A DNA stretch of 64,000 nucleotides from Anagrus nilaparvatae (Eukaryota > Arthropoda > Insecta > Hymenoptera > Mymaridae). A program made the translations under genes and the position numbers. Below are positions 12,700 through 26,647 of this stretch, in pieces; position 1 is the stretch's first letter; the number at the start of each line of letters is the position of its first letter. The stretch spans positions 1 through 64,000 of the forward strand of contig JAKSXM010000285.1 of NCBI GenBank assembly GCA_022575985.1. The letters are read 5' to 3'. The notes under the pieces were generated by a model, which had not been told where the DNA came from, did no database searches, and saw nothing but the letters and a program-made list of their open reading frames with translations.

Positions 12700-13819
12700 A
12701 TTTCTGTATGTCATTGAAGTCTGGAACGTTCATGGAAAAATTCCCAACCTAAAAATGAAAAAAAAAATTATTTTAAATAGAGAAAAATTCCTAAGTGGAT
12801 TTTTGCTTAAAATTTTAGCAGTATATGATTAATTTTTGCAAAAGCTACAAAATACAAAAAAAAATATCATTTTTGAATCCCGGAAAACGGTAATAAATGT
12901 AAAAGTAAAATTTTTAAGAATTCTTTGTATTTCGTTTTTTCTTACATTAGGAATAGTATGCAAAAAAATCATTTGCGATAGTTTTCTCTTTCAAATTTAG
13001 AATAATTTGATCACAAATTTTTATGATTTTAAGTCCGGCAAAGATATTTAAAGTCTAAAAATAAAAAAACTTGGATAGGTTAGAATCATATTTTTAAAAT
13101 TTTTCTTTATAATAATAATTAGGGATTTTGTAAAAAAAATTCTTATCTACATGAGCATTTTTAATAAATACTTCGTTCTATACCAAGTTATACGGATGCA
13201 CAAGCCTGGAATTCGTTTTTATTACAACTTAATTGAGGTGCTAGAAGTGCACAGTGGTGCCAAGTAAGTAACTAGAAGTCAAATTTGAAATGGAGAAAAT
13301 AAACGAATTCCAGGCTTGTGCATCCGTATAACTTGGTATAGAACGAAGTATTTATTAAAAATGCTCATGTAGATAAGAATTTTTTTTACAAAATCCCTAA
13401 TTATTATTATAAAGAAAAATTTTAAAAATATGATTCTAACCTATCCAAGTTTTTTTATTTTTAGACTTTAAATATCTTTGCCGGACTTAAAATCATAAAA
13501 ATTTGTGATCAAATTATTCTAAATTTGAAAGAGAAAACTATCGCAAATGATTTTTTTGCATACTATTCCTAATGTAAGAAAAAACGAAATACAAAGAATT
13601 CTTAAAAATTTTACTTTTACATTTATTACCGTTTTCCGGGATTCAAAAATGATATTTTTTTTTGTATTTTGTAGCTTTTGCAAAAATTAATCATATACTG
13701 CTAAAATTTTAAGCAAAAATCCACTTAGGAATTTTTCTCTATTTAAAATAATTTTTTTTTTCATTTTTAGGTTGGGAATTTTTCCATGAACGTTCCAGAC
13801 TTCAATGACATATTTCTGT
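12700..13819. mobile_element. Near-perfect foldback, 511-bp arms, exact 8-bp TSD
   Basis: The body is 12708-13811. The left arm (12708-13218) and right arm (13301-13811) are both 511 nt and appear almost identical as reverse complements, around an 82-nt loop. The ends are ATGTCATTGAAG and its complement. Exact ATTTCTGT copies sit at 12700-12707 and 13812-13819, so this is a clean insertion with an 8-bp TSD. The high arm identity implies recent insertion or arm correction. No open frame of note; non-autonomous. Confidence 0.9.
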
Positions 13820-14639
13820 TAGGTAAAAATTTTACATTTAGCAATAATTTCTTAAAAAATTAAATATTTTAATTGTAAAATTTATATTAAAGATTTTAGT
13901 TTAATTTATTTGTTTGTAAAAAATAATTTTATACTCAATTTTTTTAGAATGATTATTAGAATCTGTGAATTATCTTGGTTTCTAAAAAGTGAAATATCTT
14001 TTTATATCTTTGCAAAATAAAACTTTTACACTGTATTTGCATATATTCCTTTTAATGTAGTTAAAAGTTTAACAAATAAATAAAAAAAAATAAACCTAAA
14101 TAAAGAACAAAAATAAAGCTAAATAAACCTAACAACTACACAAATCAATACATTCACTGTAAAAATATATTCCTTCAAAAAAAACTTATATGTCATTAGA
14201 AAATCGTTATTTTTTTTTTATGGATTGTTAAATTATGAAATTTTATGATTATTTGCATATTTTTAAATTTTTGGCTTTTTAGCAGCAGGGCAAAGTTTTG
14301 AATACCTGCTTCTATAGAAGCAATATATTTTCACAGTCTAGATTTAAAATTAGGAAAATTAAAAAATCTGTTTTTTAATTTTGACACTTGTTATTAATTA
14401 GTAATTTAAAAAAATTATTTAAGGCCTACCGAAAAGCATTGATAAATTAGAAAAGGCCGTAGTTCTCGGTATTTCCGCAGCGGTCGCTCCGCTGCCTTTC
14501 AAATCTAGCATGACCTAACAAAGCCCAATAATGGGCCACTTGGCCCTGTTTTCTTCTTCCGTTTTGAATAATATAATTTCCTCTGTTTTTCTTTTTCCAA
14601 TTTAATAAATTTGATTTATGTTAAACAGTACTGTTTTAG
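13820..14639. other. AT-rich non-coding DNA
   Basis: No gene seen. A short hairpin at about 14477-14492 (gcagcggtcgctccgctgc) stands out in otherwise AT-rich sequence. Confidence 0.4.
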
Positions 14640-15240
14640 ATTAGCACTGAATGAGCACGAGCGCCGTCTCGTGTCGATTTATAAAAAAATAATTAGATTC
14701 CCAAAAAACTCCCTTGCAGTTATTAATATTCATTATTTATGAAATCACTTGTATAATAAAACATGTTGTCACTAAAAATACTTTTCACAATACAATAAAT
14801 CAAAATTTCCACGAACGAGCTAATACTTAAAGTTTCTCGTGCTTGTGCATTCGAGTTATCACTGAGACAATTCAAATACACGAGATTTGAAATCGTCTGA
14901 GATATCGCAAACATCGGTTACGCCTTCTTTAGATAGCGCGCGATAGAAAGAGAGCGAAATTTTCTCACCCACGCCCGTTAAAGGGAAAATGAGAATTTCG
15001 GAAGCAATGATTGGATAAAACGGAAGACTCAAAGTAACATAGGGGGTAGATCAGGAAGGCGGAGCTTTTAATGGTTTAGTAGGTTACAGAACGCTTGCGC
15101 GCATTAGAGAGACAGAGAGGATGGTATTGAAATGAGGGTTGGAGGGTTAAAAACAAGATGAAAATATAGTTGTGCAAGACCGCGGATGTATAAAGGCAAA
15201 GCATTTTGCCGGAGGGTTATATACATACATTGAAATAAAC
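14640..15240. promoter_or_regulatory. GC-richer, CpG-containing island; possible promoter or 5' exon
   Basis: Base composition shifts sharply here, with repeated CG dinucleotides, GAGAGA runs (about 14946-14954 and 15105-15116), gcgcgc, and a GGGCGTGG motif on the minus strand (about 14973-14980) followed directly by GTGAGA, which could act as a 5' splice donor. A TATATAAC-like motif on the minus strand lies near 15215. This could be a promoter with a 5' UTR exon of the minus-strand ETS-like gene or an enhancer. No coding exon is demonstrable. Confidence 0.25.
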
Positions 15241-15440
15241 GGAAATATTGTACAGTGTGTGGGAATCGACTATAGAATTTTCGCTCACTTTATCATTCCT
15301 ATTTTCTAATTATAGATTTATATATATATGATTTTTGATTTGATTTTCAAATTCAATTTATGGATTAAATATGTTTCTTTTATTTTATCGATTATGCATG
15401 TAATCTCGTTAAGGATAACAGGTGTTTCGAATCATTTGTA

Positions 15441-15585
15441 AGGCTGATTCCAGACGGAGCGCTTTAAACACAAACTTAGCGTTAAATCTGTAGTTATATT
15501 ACATATATGTATATACTACGCAATGTATTTTAAACACAGGTTTGAGATAACTTTGTGTTTAAAGCGCTCCGTGTGGAAGCAGCCT
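15441..15585. mobile_element. Short MITE with GC-rich TIRs
   Basis: The left arm starts AGGCTGATTCCAGACGGAGC and continues gctttaaacacaaa. The right arm is the complement, ending GCTCCGTGTGGAAGCAGCCT. The element is 145 bp with a short AT loop. No convincing TSD was found, so superfamily is open. Confidence 0.7.
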
Positions 15586-15836
15586 AAAATTTAATAAATT
15601 TATGTTTATAATTAAAAAAGTTATTAATTTTTCATTTATTTCAAATTTTATACGAATTTTTAATTATCATATTTTTGCTTTAATTAAATACCAAAGTTTT
15701 AGAATAAAATAGTTTTTAATATTCGTATGAATAATTTTGTATTTTTGAAAAAAGGCCAAAAAATACTTTTTCCAAAAATATGAAATATATCTCATTAGCC
15801 AAAAGATACAATACAAAATTAGTACTCATGAATCCA

Positions 15837-16715
15837 TACTCTCTAAGTTCTAATTTGTAAAAATACAGCGAAAATAACAAATTAACAAATTGCAGTCTGT
15901 AAACCTAATAATTTACAAATCAGAATCAGTAAACTTTAAAATTATACAAACCGGTAACTGAGTTTATAATCTGTAAATATTAAAATTACAAATTTGAATT
16001 AGTAAAGTTTTAAGTTACAAGTCGGTAAACGCCAGTGTACTTTGTAAACCTTGAAACTACAAATTATAATTTGTTATATTAGAAATTACAAATTTTAGAC
16101 GAGAAAAGAGAATTTGTAAATTAAAATTAACAAATAGTAATAATACAAAATAAACGCAAAGTAAAATAACCTCCATTTTCTGACCTGGTCCCTTTAAAAA
16201 GTTTATTGAAAGTGAAAAAAGCAAGTGAAAAATAAATTACAATTACCATTATTTTGATTATTTGAATTTTTAAAAAGCTGCGAAAAAGCAGATTATCCAT
16301 AACTAAAAATATATTTTAATAAACTAAAAATTAATAAATCTAAATTAAAATAAATAAATGGACCAGGTCAGAAAATGGAGGTTATTTTACTTTGCGTTTA
16401 TTTTGTATTATTACTAATTTGTTAATTTTAATTTACAAATTCTCTTTTCTCGTCTAAAATTTGTAATTTCTAATATAACAAATTATAATTTGTAGTTTCA
16501 GGGTTTACAAAGTACACTGGCGTTTACCGACTTGTAACTTATAACTTTACTAATTCAAATTTGTAATTTTAATATTTACAGATTTTAAACTCAGTTACCG
16601 GTTTGTATAATTTTAAAGTTTACTGATTCTGATTTGTAAATTATTAGGTTTACAGACTGCAATTTGTTAATTTGTTATTTTCGCTGTATTTTTACAAATT
16701 AGAACTTAGAGAGTA
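15837..16715. mobile_element. Foldback element, about 355-bp arms
   Basis: The left arm (15837-16191) and right arm (16360-16715) are near-perfect reverse complements, from tactctctaagttc to ggtcc on the left, mirrored on the right. The loop is about 168 nt. No TSD is evident. The interior carries repeated tttgtaaa-type blocks. Non-coding. Confidence 0.85.
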
Positions 16716-17287
16716 ATAAAATGAGGAAACTTTTTTATTAGAATTTTTAAGAATTTTTTTTTGCATTGCTCTGATTTCTATCAATTTTCGCCTTTTAAAT
16801 CTAAGTTCCTAAAGACCTAGGTTTATTGTTTATTAATATCTTTTAGGATTTTCAATACTTGAAAATTATGTACTTTTATGTGTTGGGTATTAGAATTTTG
16901 AAACTAAATTTCGGTGGTTTTGCTTGCATATAATTTATGTGCCATCTCTCAAAGTTGAAGACTTTTAGGATTGTATGAAACTTTCTTGCTTAAATGTAAA
17001 CCGTCATGTGGGTTCACTTTATTTTTGCAGAAACTTTGACTTTTATCTTAATGTTAAAATTCAATTAATTCATGTAAAATTCAAGCGGAGCTTGACTTGA
17101 AAATTTGATACATTAAAAAAATAATTCTTTATTAAATGTGTTATTGAAAGTTTAAAAAACACCCTCAGAATCGTTTTGAAATCACCTTATATTAATTTTA
17201 TGAAAGGAACTTATTAGTTATACAGCTGGAAAATATTTTGTTTATTTAGTTTTTCCACTTTTTTTTAAATGTCAAATAATAGTATAT

Positions 17288-17465
17288 TACGAGCCCGTGT
17301 CCAGAAAAGTAAAGAATGGCCCAAATTGCACGAAATTAACCTTCCGAGAAGAAGCCGAGAATGGTAAACTGCGATTTGCGGCATCGTTTTTTTATCGCCA
17401 AGTGTTGCGTAGCAGCTAGAAAATCATGCTTTCATGGCCACTTTCCAGAAAAAATTCTTATATTC
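17288..17465. repeat. Hairpin repeat family R1, copy 1
   Basis: Begins CGAGCCCGTGTCCAGAAAAG and contains AAAGAATGGCCCAAATTGCA, then a degenerate GAGAAGAAGCCGAGAATGG and AAACTGCGATTTG. The same order of motifs occurs at 51912-52131 and, inverted, at 63564-63762, with a partial copy near 55620-55800. The outer motifs pair with each other, so the unit can fold on itself. No protein. Confidence 0.6.
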
Positions 17466-18049
17466 GGCCAAACTAACATGTCTTTAAAATGATTGGAAAA
17501 TTTACGATTGAAAGGAGACAAGTTTCAAATTAACCAAGCCCTTGTGACTTTCTGAATGGGTGATAGTTCATTCAAAATAATTAAAACAATAAAAAAATGT
17601 ATGTAAAATATTAAAATTTATGAATTTAAGGGGGCGTATATTTTGAACCATTTTCGGGCACTTTGGAAAAATTTATCTTGGTCGCGGATAAGTATCGTTA
17701 TTTGAGACTTCTGTAGAACCAAACCTAAAAATGTAGCTCTGTATCAAAGAAGTCGCAGGCTCTTTAAAATCTTTAAATTTTTAAGTAACTGAACCTAATA
17801 ATATAGTATGTAAAAATCCTTGCAAAAAGATTTTATCGCAGCAATTTTAAATTTTCTGAGGCATTAATCTAATATGTACTGTGCAATAATCCATCAAAAA
17901 AGTATTATTTTTATTTATTAAATTTTTTTAATCCACCTATATATTCTTGTATTTTTTTGTGACTTCAGGATTGTACAAAGAAATAAATTTTGGAAATTTA
18001 AAATAAAATACATAAACTTTTATTCTAATGCGTCTAAAAATATCAATAG

Positions 18050-18610
18050 GTAAAAAAATTTTCTAAAAATCATCAAAATTCTGGAAAGAGGTTGATTGAA
18101 TCGAGGATTGAATTGTTAGTAACAAAATATATTAAAAAAAACTAATTATAAAATATTTTATTACATTTGAACTTAATTGAAAATTTACAGTCGTCTAAAA
18201 AGCAAATATTCACGCCAATTGCAGTTTGACTGTTTCATTCATAGATTTCTTGTGAAAATGAATATTTCTTATTTTAGTGAAGAGGCAATGAAAAAGCAGC
18301 TTTTATAAATGATAAAATTACCTAAAAATAACCTCTTATGTTATAATTTACAGTTTTTTTAATATATTTTGTTACTAACAAGCTTTTAAAACATTTCAGT
18401 AGTAAAAAGCTATTAGCAAGGTTTTCAAAGGCTTTCTAAAACATTTTTAAAACCTTTTTCCTGATTTTTACCGATTTTCATTTGGAAATCGGCACACTAT
18501 ATTAAACTGTATGCAAAAAAAATTTTTTTTGAGATTAGTTTTATTATCTGAAATATCATATTTGAGCCAGTAATTTTCTCTACGGTCAATTTGGGAAATA
18601 ATAAAGCCAC
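18050..18610. repeat. Copy of the foldback family at 49013-51628, arms only
   Basis: Around 18360-18480 the sequence (ttgttactaacaagctttt...) matches 51355-51475, and 18575-18600 (ttttctctacggtcaat) matches the terminal part near 51590-51610. The part at 18120-18350 matches 51100-51330 in inverted orientation. This is a rearranged, coding-free relative. Confidence 0.55.
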
Positions 18611-18792
18611 TAATATTTATTTATTTATATAAAAATGTTAGTTTTTCAAAACAAGCTTAATCATACAACTCTTATTTTGTGCAGTCATAAATTATATAAG
18701 ATTGTCAATAAACTTTACAAATCGCAAAACTCATTCTGTTAATTTAAACGTATATATAATTTATACGTATAAACTTCACTTCAAGATTTAGG

Positions 18793-19394
18793 GTTGAATC
18801 AGGTGCATAAAAATAGCATTTTTCGATTAAGATTTCTATAAATCGAAACATCTGAAATCTTTAATTCTTATTGCCATTTATCAAGTTATAGCGCTGAAAA
18901 TTTCCTTAATTTTTTAACTACTAATTAATGAATCAAGACTTTTTTATAAAGTTTCATATGTAAAAAATTTTTGAATATAATATTTGGAACATTATTTAGC
19001 ATTGATTCACTAAAAAAAAAATTTATTTTCTTAATTTTTCCCGAATAAATTGATATTTTGAAAATTATAGGTTGGGTCAAAAATCAAAATTCTTGAAAAA
19101 TATTTTATATATATTATTGAAATTTTTTTAGTGAATAATGTATAAATAATGTTCAAAATATTATATTAGAAGATTTTTAAATTCAGAAGCTTTATAAAAA
19201 AGTATATATATGTGCATTAATTAAGTAGTTAAAAAATTAAGGAAATTTTAAGCGCTAATATCCTCCGTCTGCTGTCAATAAATTTCCAAATTTTTTTTTT
19301 TAATTTCTACTATATAATTTGATATTCAGAAGTTTCTATTATACCAGAAATCTTAAATAGAAAAATCCTATTTTTATCCACCTGATTCACAATA
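18793..19394. mobile_element. Foldback element, diverged arms
   Basis: The left end TTGAATCAGGTGCATAAAAA pairs with the right end, whose complement is TTGTGAATCAGGTGGATAAA. Pairing continues inward with mismatches (for example aaggaaattttmagcgct) over about 250 bp per arm. No TSD is clear. It is older-looking than the 12.7-kb foldback. Confidence 0.7.
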
Positions 19395-19399
19395 ACCTT

Positions 19400-22300
19400 A
19401 TATTGCCAAAAAAAATTATCCAAACGGTGCAGGCGGTTTATTAAAGAACTAATTTTTTCCTATATCTAATACACCCACCGCTTGTCGTCGCCATTTTTGT
19501 ACATCAGCGCCGATTTTGTCATTTACGGTGGTAGTTTATTTTTGCCAATACCTTTATGTCACACAAAACGGTTAATATATTGAAAAATATATTATAGCAT
19601 TGAAAAAATTATTTCAAAAATTATTAATAATTATTTTTTTAAAAATTAAAATTCAAATATATATACCTCTTATACTTTTATTTATAGTATTGAAAAGTCA
19701 TTTCTCTTGCGAGAAAAAATTTATAGTATAAAAATCATAATTTTAATAAAACACGTATTATATTACTCAAGTATACTTAAAAAAAAGATTGTATAAGTGA
19801 CTTTATTTAATACACAATAAAAAACTTATTTAAAATCACAGTGATACATACACGTGCCCTACATTAAAACACTAAAAAAAATATTACGAGTATATACACA
19901 AAAACCCCTTTTTCAACTACATATTTTATAAATAAAATTGAAAATTATCATGATTCATATTAAGTATATTATTAAATATGTACATAACAATAATAAAAAT
20001 ACCCTTTTTTAAAATTATGTATTCTATATAAATTAGTATTAACCCTTCCTTATATATTCATATGCATATTATTATTAAGCTAGTTTAAGAGTGAATTTAT
20101 AATTAGTTTAGCAGTGTATATAATTAAAATAGGTACTAAAAAATTTTTGAATTCCGAAAAAATCTAAATGATTTATAATAAAATATTTGACAAATACAAT
20201 ACTTTTGTTTTTTTACAGATGAAAAAACTCTCATCATAACAAATTTAACTTTATTCGATGTAACAATAAAGATGATAATTTATCATTCGGTTATAAACAA
20301 AAAAGGTACCATAAAACCAGCAATATTTTCCCATCAAAAATTTATAACCATGATGGATTTTCTTCATTTATAAATAGAAAATAAATCGATCCGAACAAAA
20401 TCATCGAGTAAAATTTATATATAACAGAGAAATCATGCACGCGTTAGACACGCGACCTCATATAGTCCGATGCATTTAACGCGCGATCGCTCTCTCCTTA
20501 CAGTCATAAATTTCTTGAAAAAAACACCCCTAATATATATATATTCGTTGACGTTGCACTTATGTTGCTTATATATATAAATTTGATGCAGTGATTTTTG
20601 TTTGTTTTCATGCTATTTCCGAGGATTATTTCGAGTGTCTTTTTATTCGGGTATTGTATCATGTGAAATTTTACAATTGGTAGTCTAGTTTATTGCGAAA
20701 ACAAGGTATATTGATACTAAAAATATTCATATATTATTTACTTTTTATTTTATATTTTTTTATACTTTTTTTAAAATGTATTAGCAAGATTAAATTTTCT
20801 AGTTCTGAATTTCTCAGTAAAAGATTTTCCAGACAGTTCAAAACGTTAAAAAATGAAAAAAAAAAATATTCAAATCAGTTTTTAACGAATTTCAAAAAAA
20901 TTCTTGAGAAAAGAAGTAAATTATAAAAATATGTGAGCTTTTTTGAAGGTCACAGGAGGCGGTACAAGATTTAAATACAAAATTTCTACTTATAATTTCA
21001 GCTCAAAAATGACGTCTTATTTAGCCTGTTCATTTGGTGACATAAGCAAAACTCCCGGATCTTACAATTTGTAATATTCACAGTTACCTATTTTCAGAAA
21101 ATATTTATCACCCAAACCACTCATAAACAAACAATTTTTCAAAATAACCTTCGTCTAACATTAGCAGATAATTCAGTTAATGACTTGCATAAAATTTATA
21201 ATTTTCACACAGTAGCAAATCTCGAATCGTGTGATAATTTTATTTTACCCTAATATAATTTTATTACACGTTATATAAATAAATAAAAAAAGAATATATA
21301 CTCGATAATCGATGCATCGACCATTAACTACATTGTTTTTTTTTTGTATGTTTAGCGAACCTTATACACGCAGATTCACGCCCTATTCATTTAAAAAGTC
21401 AATTCAATTATTATTATTATTATCTTTCATTTATATACCGAGGCTATAAAGAATCTTTTAGCATGTTTATGATATTGATTTACACCCTTGACTTTTTAGA
21501 AAGTTTTATCTAAATTTTTATGTTATATATATGTAAGATAAAATATATATATATAGCAGAAATATGATCTTCGTGTGTCCTGATATTTTCTTCTTTTGAT
21601 ATTTATATCCGTGTTTTATCAGCGAGGGCACCTTTTGTATTCTTCATTTGCTGTTGTGTGTTCTGATAAGTTTTCTATTGTACATTTATGTTTTTAGTGT
21701 AATCGGGTTACATATACAAATATTTTATGTATACTGACGTTTAGAGTTGATAAAGCAATGCATTATTTGGTTTTATGTCAAGAACTTATTGTGGCTATGA
21801 TTTTACGGTGAATGACAACCGAAAAAAATTAATTCAGATTATGGTATTTAGTTATTTTAGGGATACTATCAAACAATCCAATTTTAATCGAATTCATAGA
21901 CAGGGTGCGTTGCTACGAAATGTTTTCGAATTTGATCTAAATTTTTGGGCAAAAAATTTTATATATCAGAATATTTAAAATATTTAATATTATTTTACAT
22001 AATTTTATTTACAAAAAACTTCTTTCAATCTGTAAAACCAGTTTTTTTATTTTGAAACTGAATTTTTAGAAATATAGTACTAAAAGGCAAAAAAAAATTC
22101 TTTGTAAAATTAATTTTTGGCTGCGTCTAAAATAGACTTACTATAATAAGTTAATAAGACATCAATCTCTTCGTCTATATGGATAATTTACGTACATAAC
22201 ACCAAGTTATTCTGATAACACTAATTCTATAAATTCCTAAAATAAATATAAATCCACTTTCTAAATTACAGCCAAAAAAAAATAACTTAAAAAAGATTAG

Positions 22301-24263
22301 AAAAATGGACTTACAAAAAATCAAAACAATAAAAAATACAATTTTTCAACATTTCAAATTAAGACTTAGAATTCAAATATATTTAAAAATTATTTGATAG
22401 TCAAATATATATAGTATTGAAAAGACATTTCTCTTGCGAGAAAGAATTTGTAGTTATAAAGTTAAATAAATGGAAGTGAATATTTACTAGCCTTAGGAAA
22501 ATTTTAATGCTATAGTTGATTAAATATTTTCACTTTGCTGTTTGTTTCAAAGTTTTGAATAGAATAATAGAAAAGCGATATTTCATGTTTCTAAAAGTTA
22601 AATAGAAAACAGAATTTTTATTTTGAAAATACAATTTAAATTGTTTTAAAGAAATATAAATTAGAAAGATATGTTTTAGTAAAAGAAAGTTACTCAACTT
22701 TTCTAACAAAGTATCCTATACAACGTAGCGTAGAATATCAACCACTAAATTTAATAGCATTGAAATAATCTTTTTAGCTGTCTTGTGGTTACATTACAAC
22801 AATAGTTTCCCTCTCGTGTTAAAATCTCCCTTACATACACGTTTTACGACTTTATACTTAACTATTCAATTTTATGTTACAGGACGTGCATTCAATACGT
22901 AAAAGATAATTTTTGAGCTTTTCTTTTAAGAATCACATGTGCCCTATTTTTGATTGACATTATTGATAAAAATTGTAATGCGATATGTCCTTATGAATTT
23001 TCGAGTAAAAATTTTTAATATTTACAAATATTTCATGTATGTAGTGATATTCAAATGTTTGCACAAAAAATTCATGTTTGCTTAAAAATTAGACGACACT
23101 TTCTGCATACTTTTTTCCTTTGACATTTTAAAAGGTCGTTTAGGCAAACACGTTTTACATTTATTGACATGTTTACTCAAGCTTGTATTAGATGAATAGA
23201 ATTTTATATTTTTTTAAAGTTCTCTACTAATGTGATAATTCAAACTGAATGGGCCACTGCACTTGGTTTTGACATTATTTATATTATTTTTTTAGAATTT
23301 AAAATTTAAAAAATAGTGATTTATAAGATGAGAGAGTAGGGTCTTATGACTAGGAATATGTAAATTGGTGTTATAATTAAAATCTCTTTTTTAGCATAAT
23401 ACTTTATCTTACACTCGTAAAGAGAAATAAAATTTCACGTTAGAACAATGAATACAACAAAGAGTCTACTCTCCCTTTTGTTTGAATCAACGGCTTTATT
23501 CTTCCGTATAACGTAATTAATGGGTCTTAGCTCTTAGTTACTTTTATTTTTCTAGGATCGACCGCCTCTTATTCTTTATTTATGTATGTGACTTGAATTT
23601 CTGAGCTTTTTATTTCTAAGTGTATGTCTTATTTTAGACTATAAAATCAAGTACTTTTAAGGTTATGTTGCCAATAAGTGAGGATGGATGGACCTTAAAC
23701 ACGAAGATTGTAAATTAAAAGGATTTATGTATGAATAATGCTTTTAATCACTAACTACTTGATTTTGTAGATCAAATGGGTTTCATACTTCTAATACTAA
23801 TTAAATATATTTATTAAATCATTTTACATTATTTAAACAATATCTTCACTCATAATTTCATATTGCGTATGATTTTTCACTTCCCAAATTTTATTCCTTT
23901 CCGGATTTTTTTGCCTCACAGTCAAATTTTTGACTTGATATTTTCGAAAAACTTCGTTAACATACCTGTCAAAAAATTTCAACACTTAATGGCCAAAATA
24001 TATGTGAATATGATATATACTGGCCATATTATGGTCATAATTGTAAATTTTTAAAAAAGCTAAAACAATGTTTTAACGTCTGAAAATCAAATTTTAAATC
24101 AAAATATTAATTGAAAAATAGCAAATTTTACCTTGAAAATTTATAAGAAAAAAAGGCAGTAAAAGGAAATTATATTTCAATTTTTTACTTTAAAGATCAT
24201 TTTGTTATCACATCACCTTGTTTAGTAATAATTTGGGTTGTCCATAACCTTCTGATAGGTTAT
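19400..24263. other. AT-rich unique-looking DNA with no recognised gene
   Basis: No exon with convincing splice sites or composition was found. A small CpG-containing island at about 20435-20500 (tgcacgcgttagacacgcg, acgcgcgatcgctctctc) is the only compositional outlier and may be regulatory. Frames at 20693-20926 and 21775-21978 start at non-ATG or isolated codons and look like chance. Confidence 0.4.
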
Positions 24264-25148
24264 TACTCCAGTCAAATTGCGGTTTAGGGTATATTTTCAC
24301 TGTGCAACATGAGATTTTCTTCACTATATATTTTTTGGGTCGCTGATCACGGAAATCGGGATCTTTTCCGGGAGATATTTTCGGAAAACCCTTAAATTTG
24401 CAAAAACTACCCCCAAAAAGGTTTTTTTTTTTATATATTAGCAAGCTGAATTTCTAGATTTAGCCAGGAATTGGTATAAGAAAGTTTTTTGGGTTGTTGA
24501 TTAAGAATTTGAGTTAATTTTTTATGAATAATTAACATTTCACCCTTAAATTAGCAAAAACACCCCTTTTTGCTATTTTTGCACTTAGAGCTACCGAATT
24601 AAGTCCATACGGGTTTTTTGGGTCGCTAATCAAGAATTCAGCTGAATTTTTTGTGAATAATTAATATTTCACCCTTTAATTAGCAAAAACAACCCCTAAG
24701 AGGAATTTTTGCTATAAAATCACCCCTTTTAGGGGTTGTTTTTGCAAATTTAAGTGTGAAATATTAATTATTCATGAAAAATTTTCCCAAATTCTTGATC
24801 AGTGACCCAAAAAACCCTTAAGGACCTAATTTAGACACTCAAAATGCAAAAATTACAAATGCAACCCTTTTAGGCGTTGTTTTTGCTAATTTAAGAGGAA
24901 ATATTAACCCAAATATACGACCAAAAAACCCTCTTATACCAATTCTTGGCTAAATCTAGAAACTCCTTACTAATATATCAAAAAAACCCCTTTTTGGGGG
25001 TAGTTTTTGCAAATTTAAAGGTGTTCCGAAAATATCTCCCGGAAAAGACCCCGATTTTTGTGATGAGCGACCCAAAAAACATATAGTAGAGCAAATCTCA
25101 TGTTGACCACTGAAAATACACCCCCCCCTCCGCGATTTGACTGGAGTA
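24264..25148. mobile_element. Foldback with CTCCAGTCAAA ends (family P)
   Basis: The left end TACTCCAGTCAAATTGCGG pairs with the right end, closing in TTTGACTGGAGTA. The arms, about 350-400 bp, share phrases such as ttttttgggtcgctgatca and gggggtagtttttgcaaattta in inverted order. Related copies occur at 58794-59675 and as fragments at 30674-30840 and about 36168-36200. No TSD could be fixed. Confidence 0.75.
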
Positions 25149-26455
25149 TACATATGTAGCTACTTATGCTTTAGTAGGATTATTTTTACCTTGAAATGTT
25201 ATTTTCAATTTATTTTGAGGTCTAGGGATGCTAATCGCGCTCAACTGGAAATCGCTCAAAAAAAAAAGAAGATGTGTTTTTTATACTAGCATGCTAAATA
25301 GTTAAAAATTAACTAAAAATAGTTAAAAATACATTTATGTTTATTTTTCAATTTTCGGAGTTAAAAAAGAGACATAACTTTAACAGGGAATCGAAAAAAA
25401 AATTTAACTCTATCCGATGTCCCAACTGAAACAGTTAATAATCTTTATTTTTATAATCTTAAGGATATCCTGGGACAAGAGAGGTGAAATGCTTTAAGAC
25501 CTGGATTTTTAACTAAAGTGGATCATAGTGAATCATCACTTTGATCTAAAAATTTTGAATCCAATGGCCCAAATTTTTTTTACCCTCTTGCCCCCCCCCC
25601 TTCTCCCTGAGGTATCACTTGGATCATAGTACCAAGTGAGACAATTTTAGCAAGCAGAACTGGTACTGTGGGATGAACGTTTGATTTATGAGGAGTTTGG
25701 CCTCATAATACTTTTTTAAAGAGAACAGTCAAAGACCACGTGACTTTTCTATTTAAAAAGCATTACATGATCGGTAAAGATGTGGAGAAATATGCCCACG
25801 AAGAGGATAAAATTTTGTACTGAAGTATATATTTTATAACTTGTATTCAAGTTTTTAAGTCATAGTGACACCATCATATACTTTATTTATGAATTCATGT
25901 CTAGGACATTTCACCTATCTTATCTTAGGATACTCTTTTTGACAAGTTATAAAGGTATAATCAAATTGCTTAAAATAAAAATTTTTTTTATCAATTTCTA
26001 AATTTATTTACATAATTATAAGAGTATAAAAATAATAAGTAAATAGTAGTCATTTTCGTCATATAAAATAAATAAATAATGTAATTTAGATTATAACCAA
26101 TACAATGAATATTATCAACTGAAGATATTACATTTTTTACGACTAATTAAGTAAATACCAATAACCAACTTTATTCAATATTTGATATGTTACGTCACAG
26201 ATATTTTTAAAATATATATTTTTCAAAAGTTTAAAAATATTATTTTAATTCTTATGTTGACTGATTGTTGCTATGGTTAACTTATTTATTTAATTTCGTT
26301 TTTGAATCAGCTTTAATTTCAATTAATTTTATTACTTATATCGTGAATTTTATTTAATAAATTATTTATTTAAGTTAAACAATATATATTAACTAGAACT
26401 ATAATAATAATAACTATGTAAGAGTTTAACTAGTTCTTTGCTTACAAATAAAGGC

Positions 26456-26486
<31 letters not shown>

Positions 26487-26647
26487 TCTTGTATAAATTT
26501 GTAAAATTTTTGCACTAAAATTATGAACAGTAATTTTGCAGTTTTTATACTAAAATACAAGCACTAAATTCAAAAAAAACTTTTTTCACTTTTACACCTT
26601 ATTGTTATTGTATTTCCTATCTTCTAAAAACAAAGTATCCTGAACCT
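25149..26647. other. Non-coding; C-run, diverged repeats and a trinucleotide run
   Basis: Mostly AT-rich with an old repeat at about 25380-25940 (partly self-complementary around gaggtgaaatg and catttcacctat) and a C-run near 25590. 26457-26484 is an (ATA)n microsatellite. Parts of 26040-26170 resemble 29690-29760, in line with duplication of the coiled-coil gene region. Confidence 0.4.
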
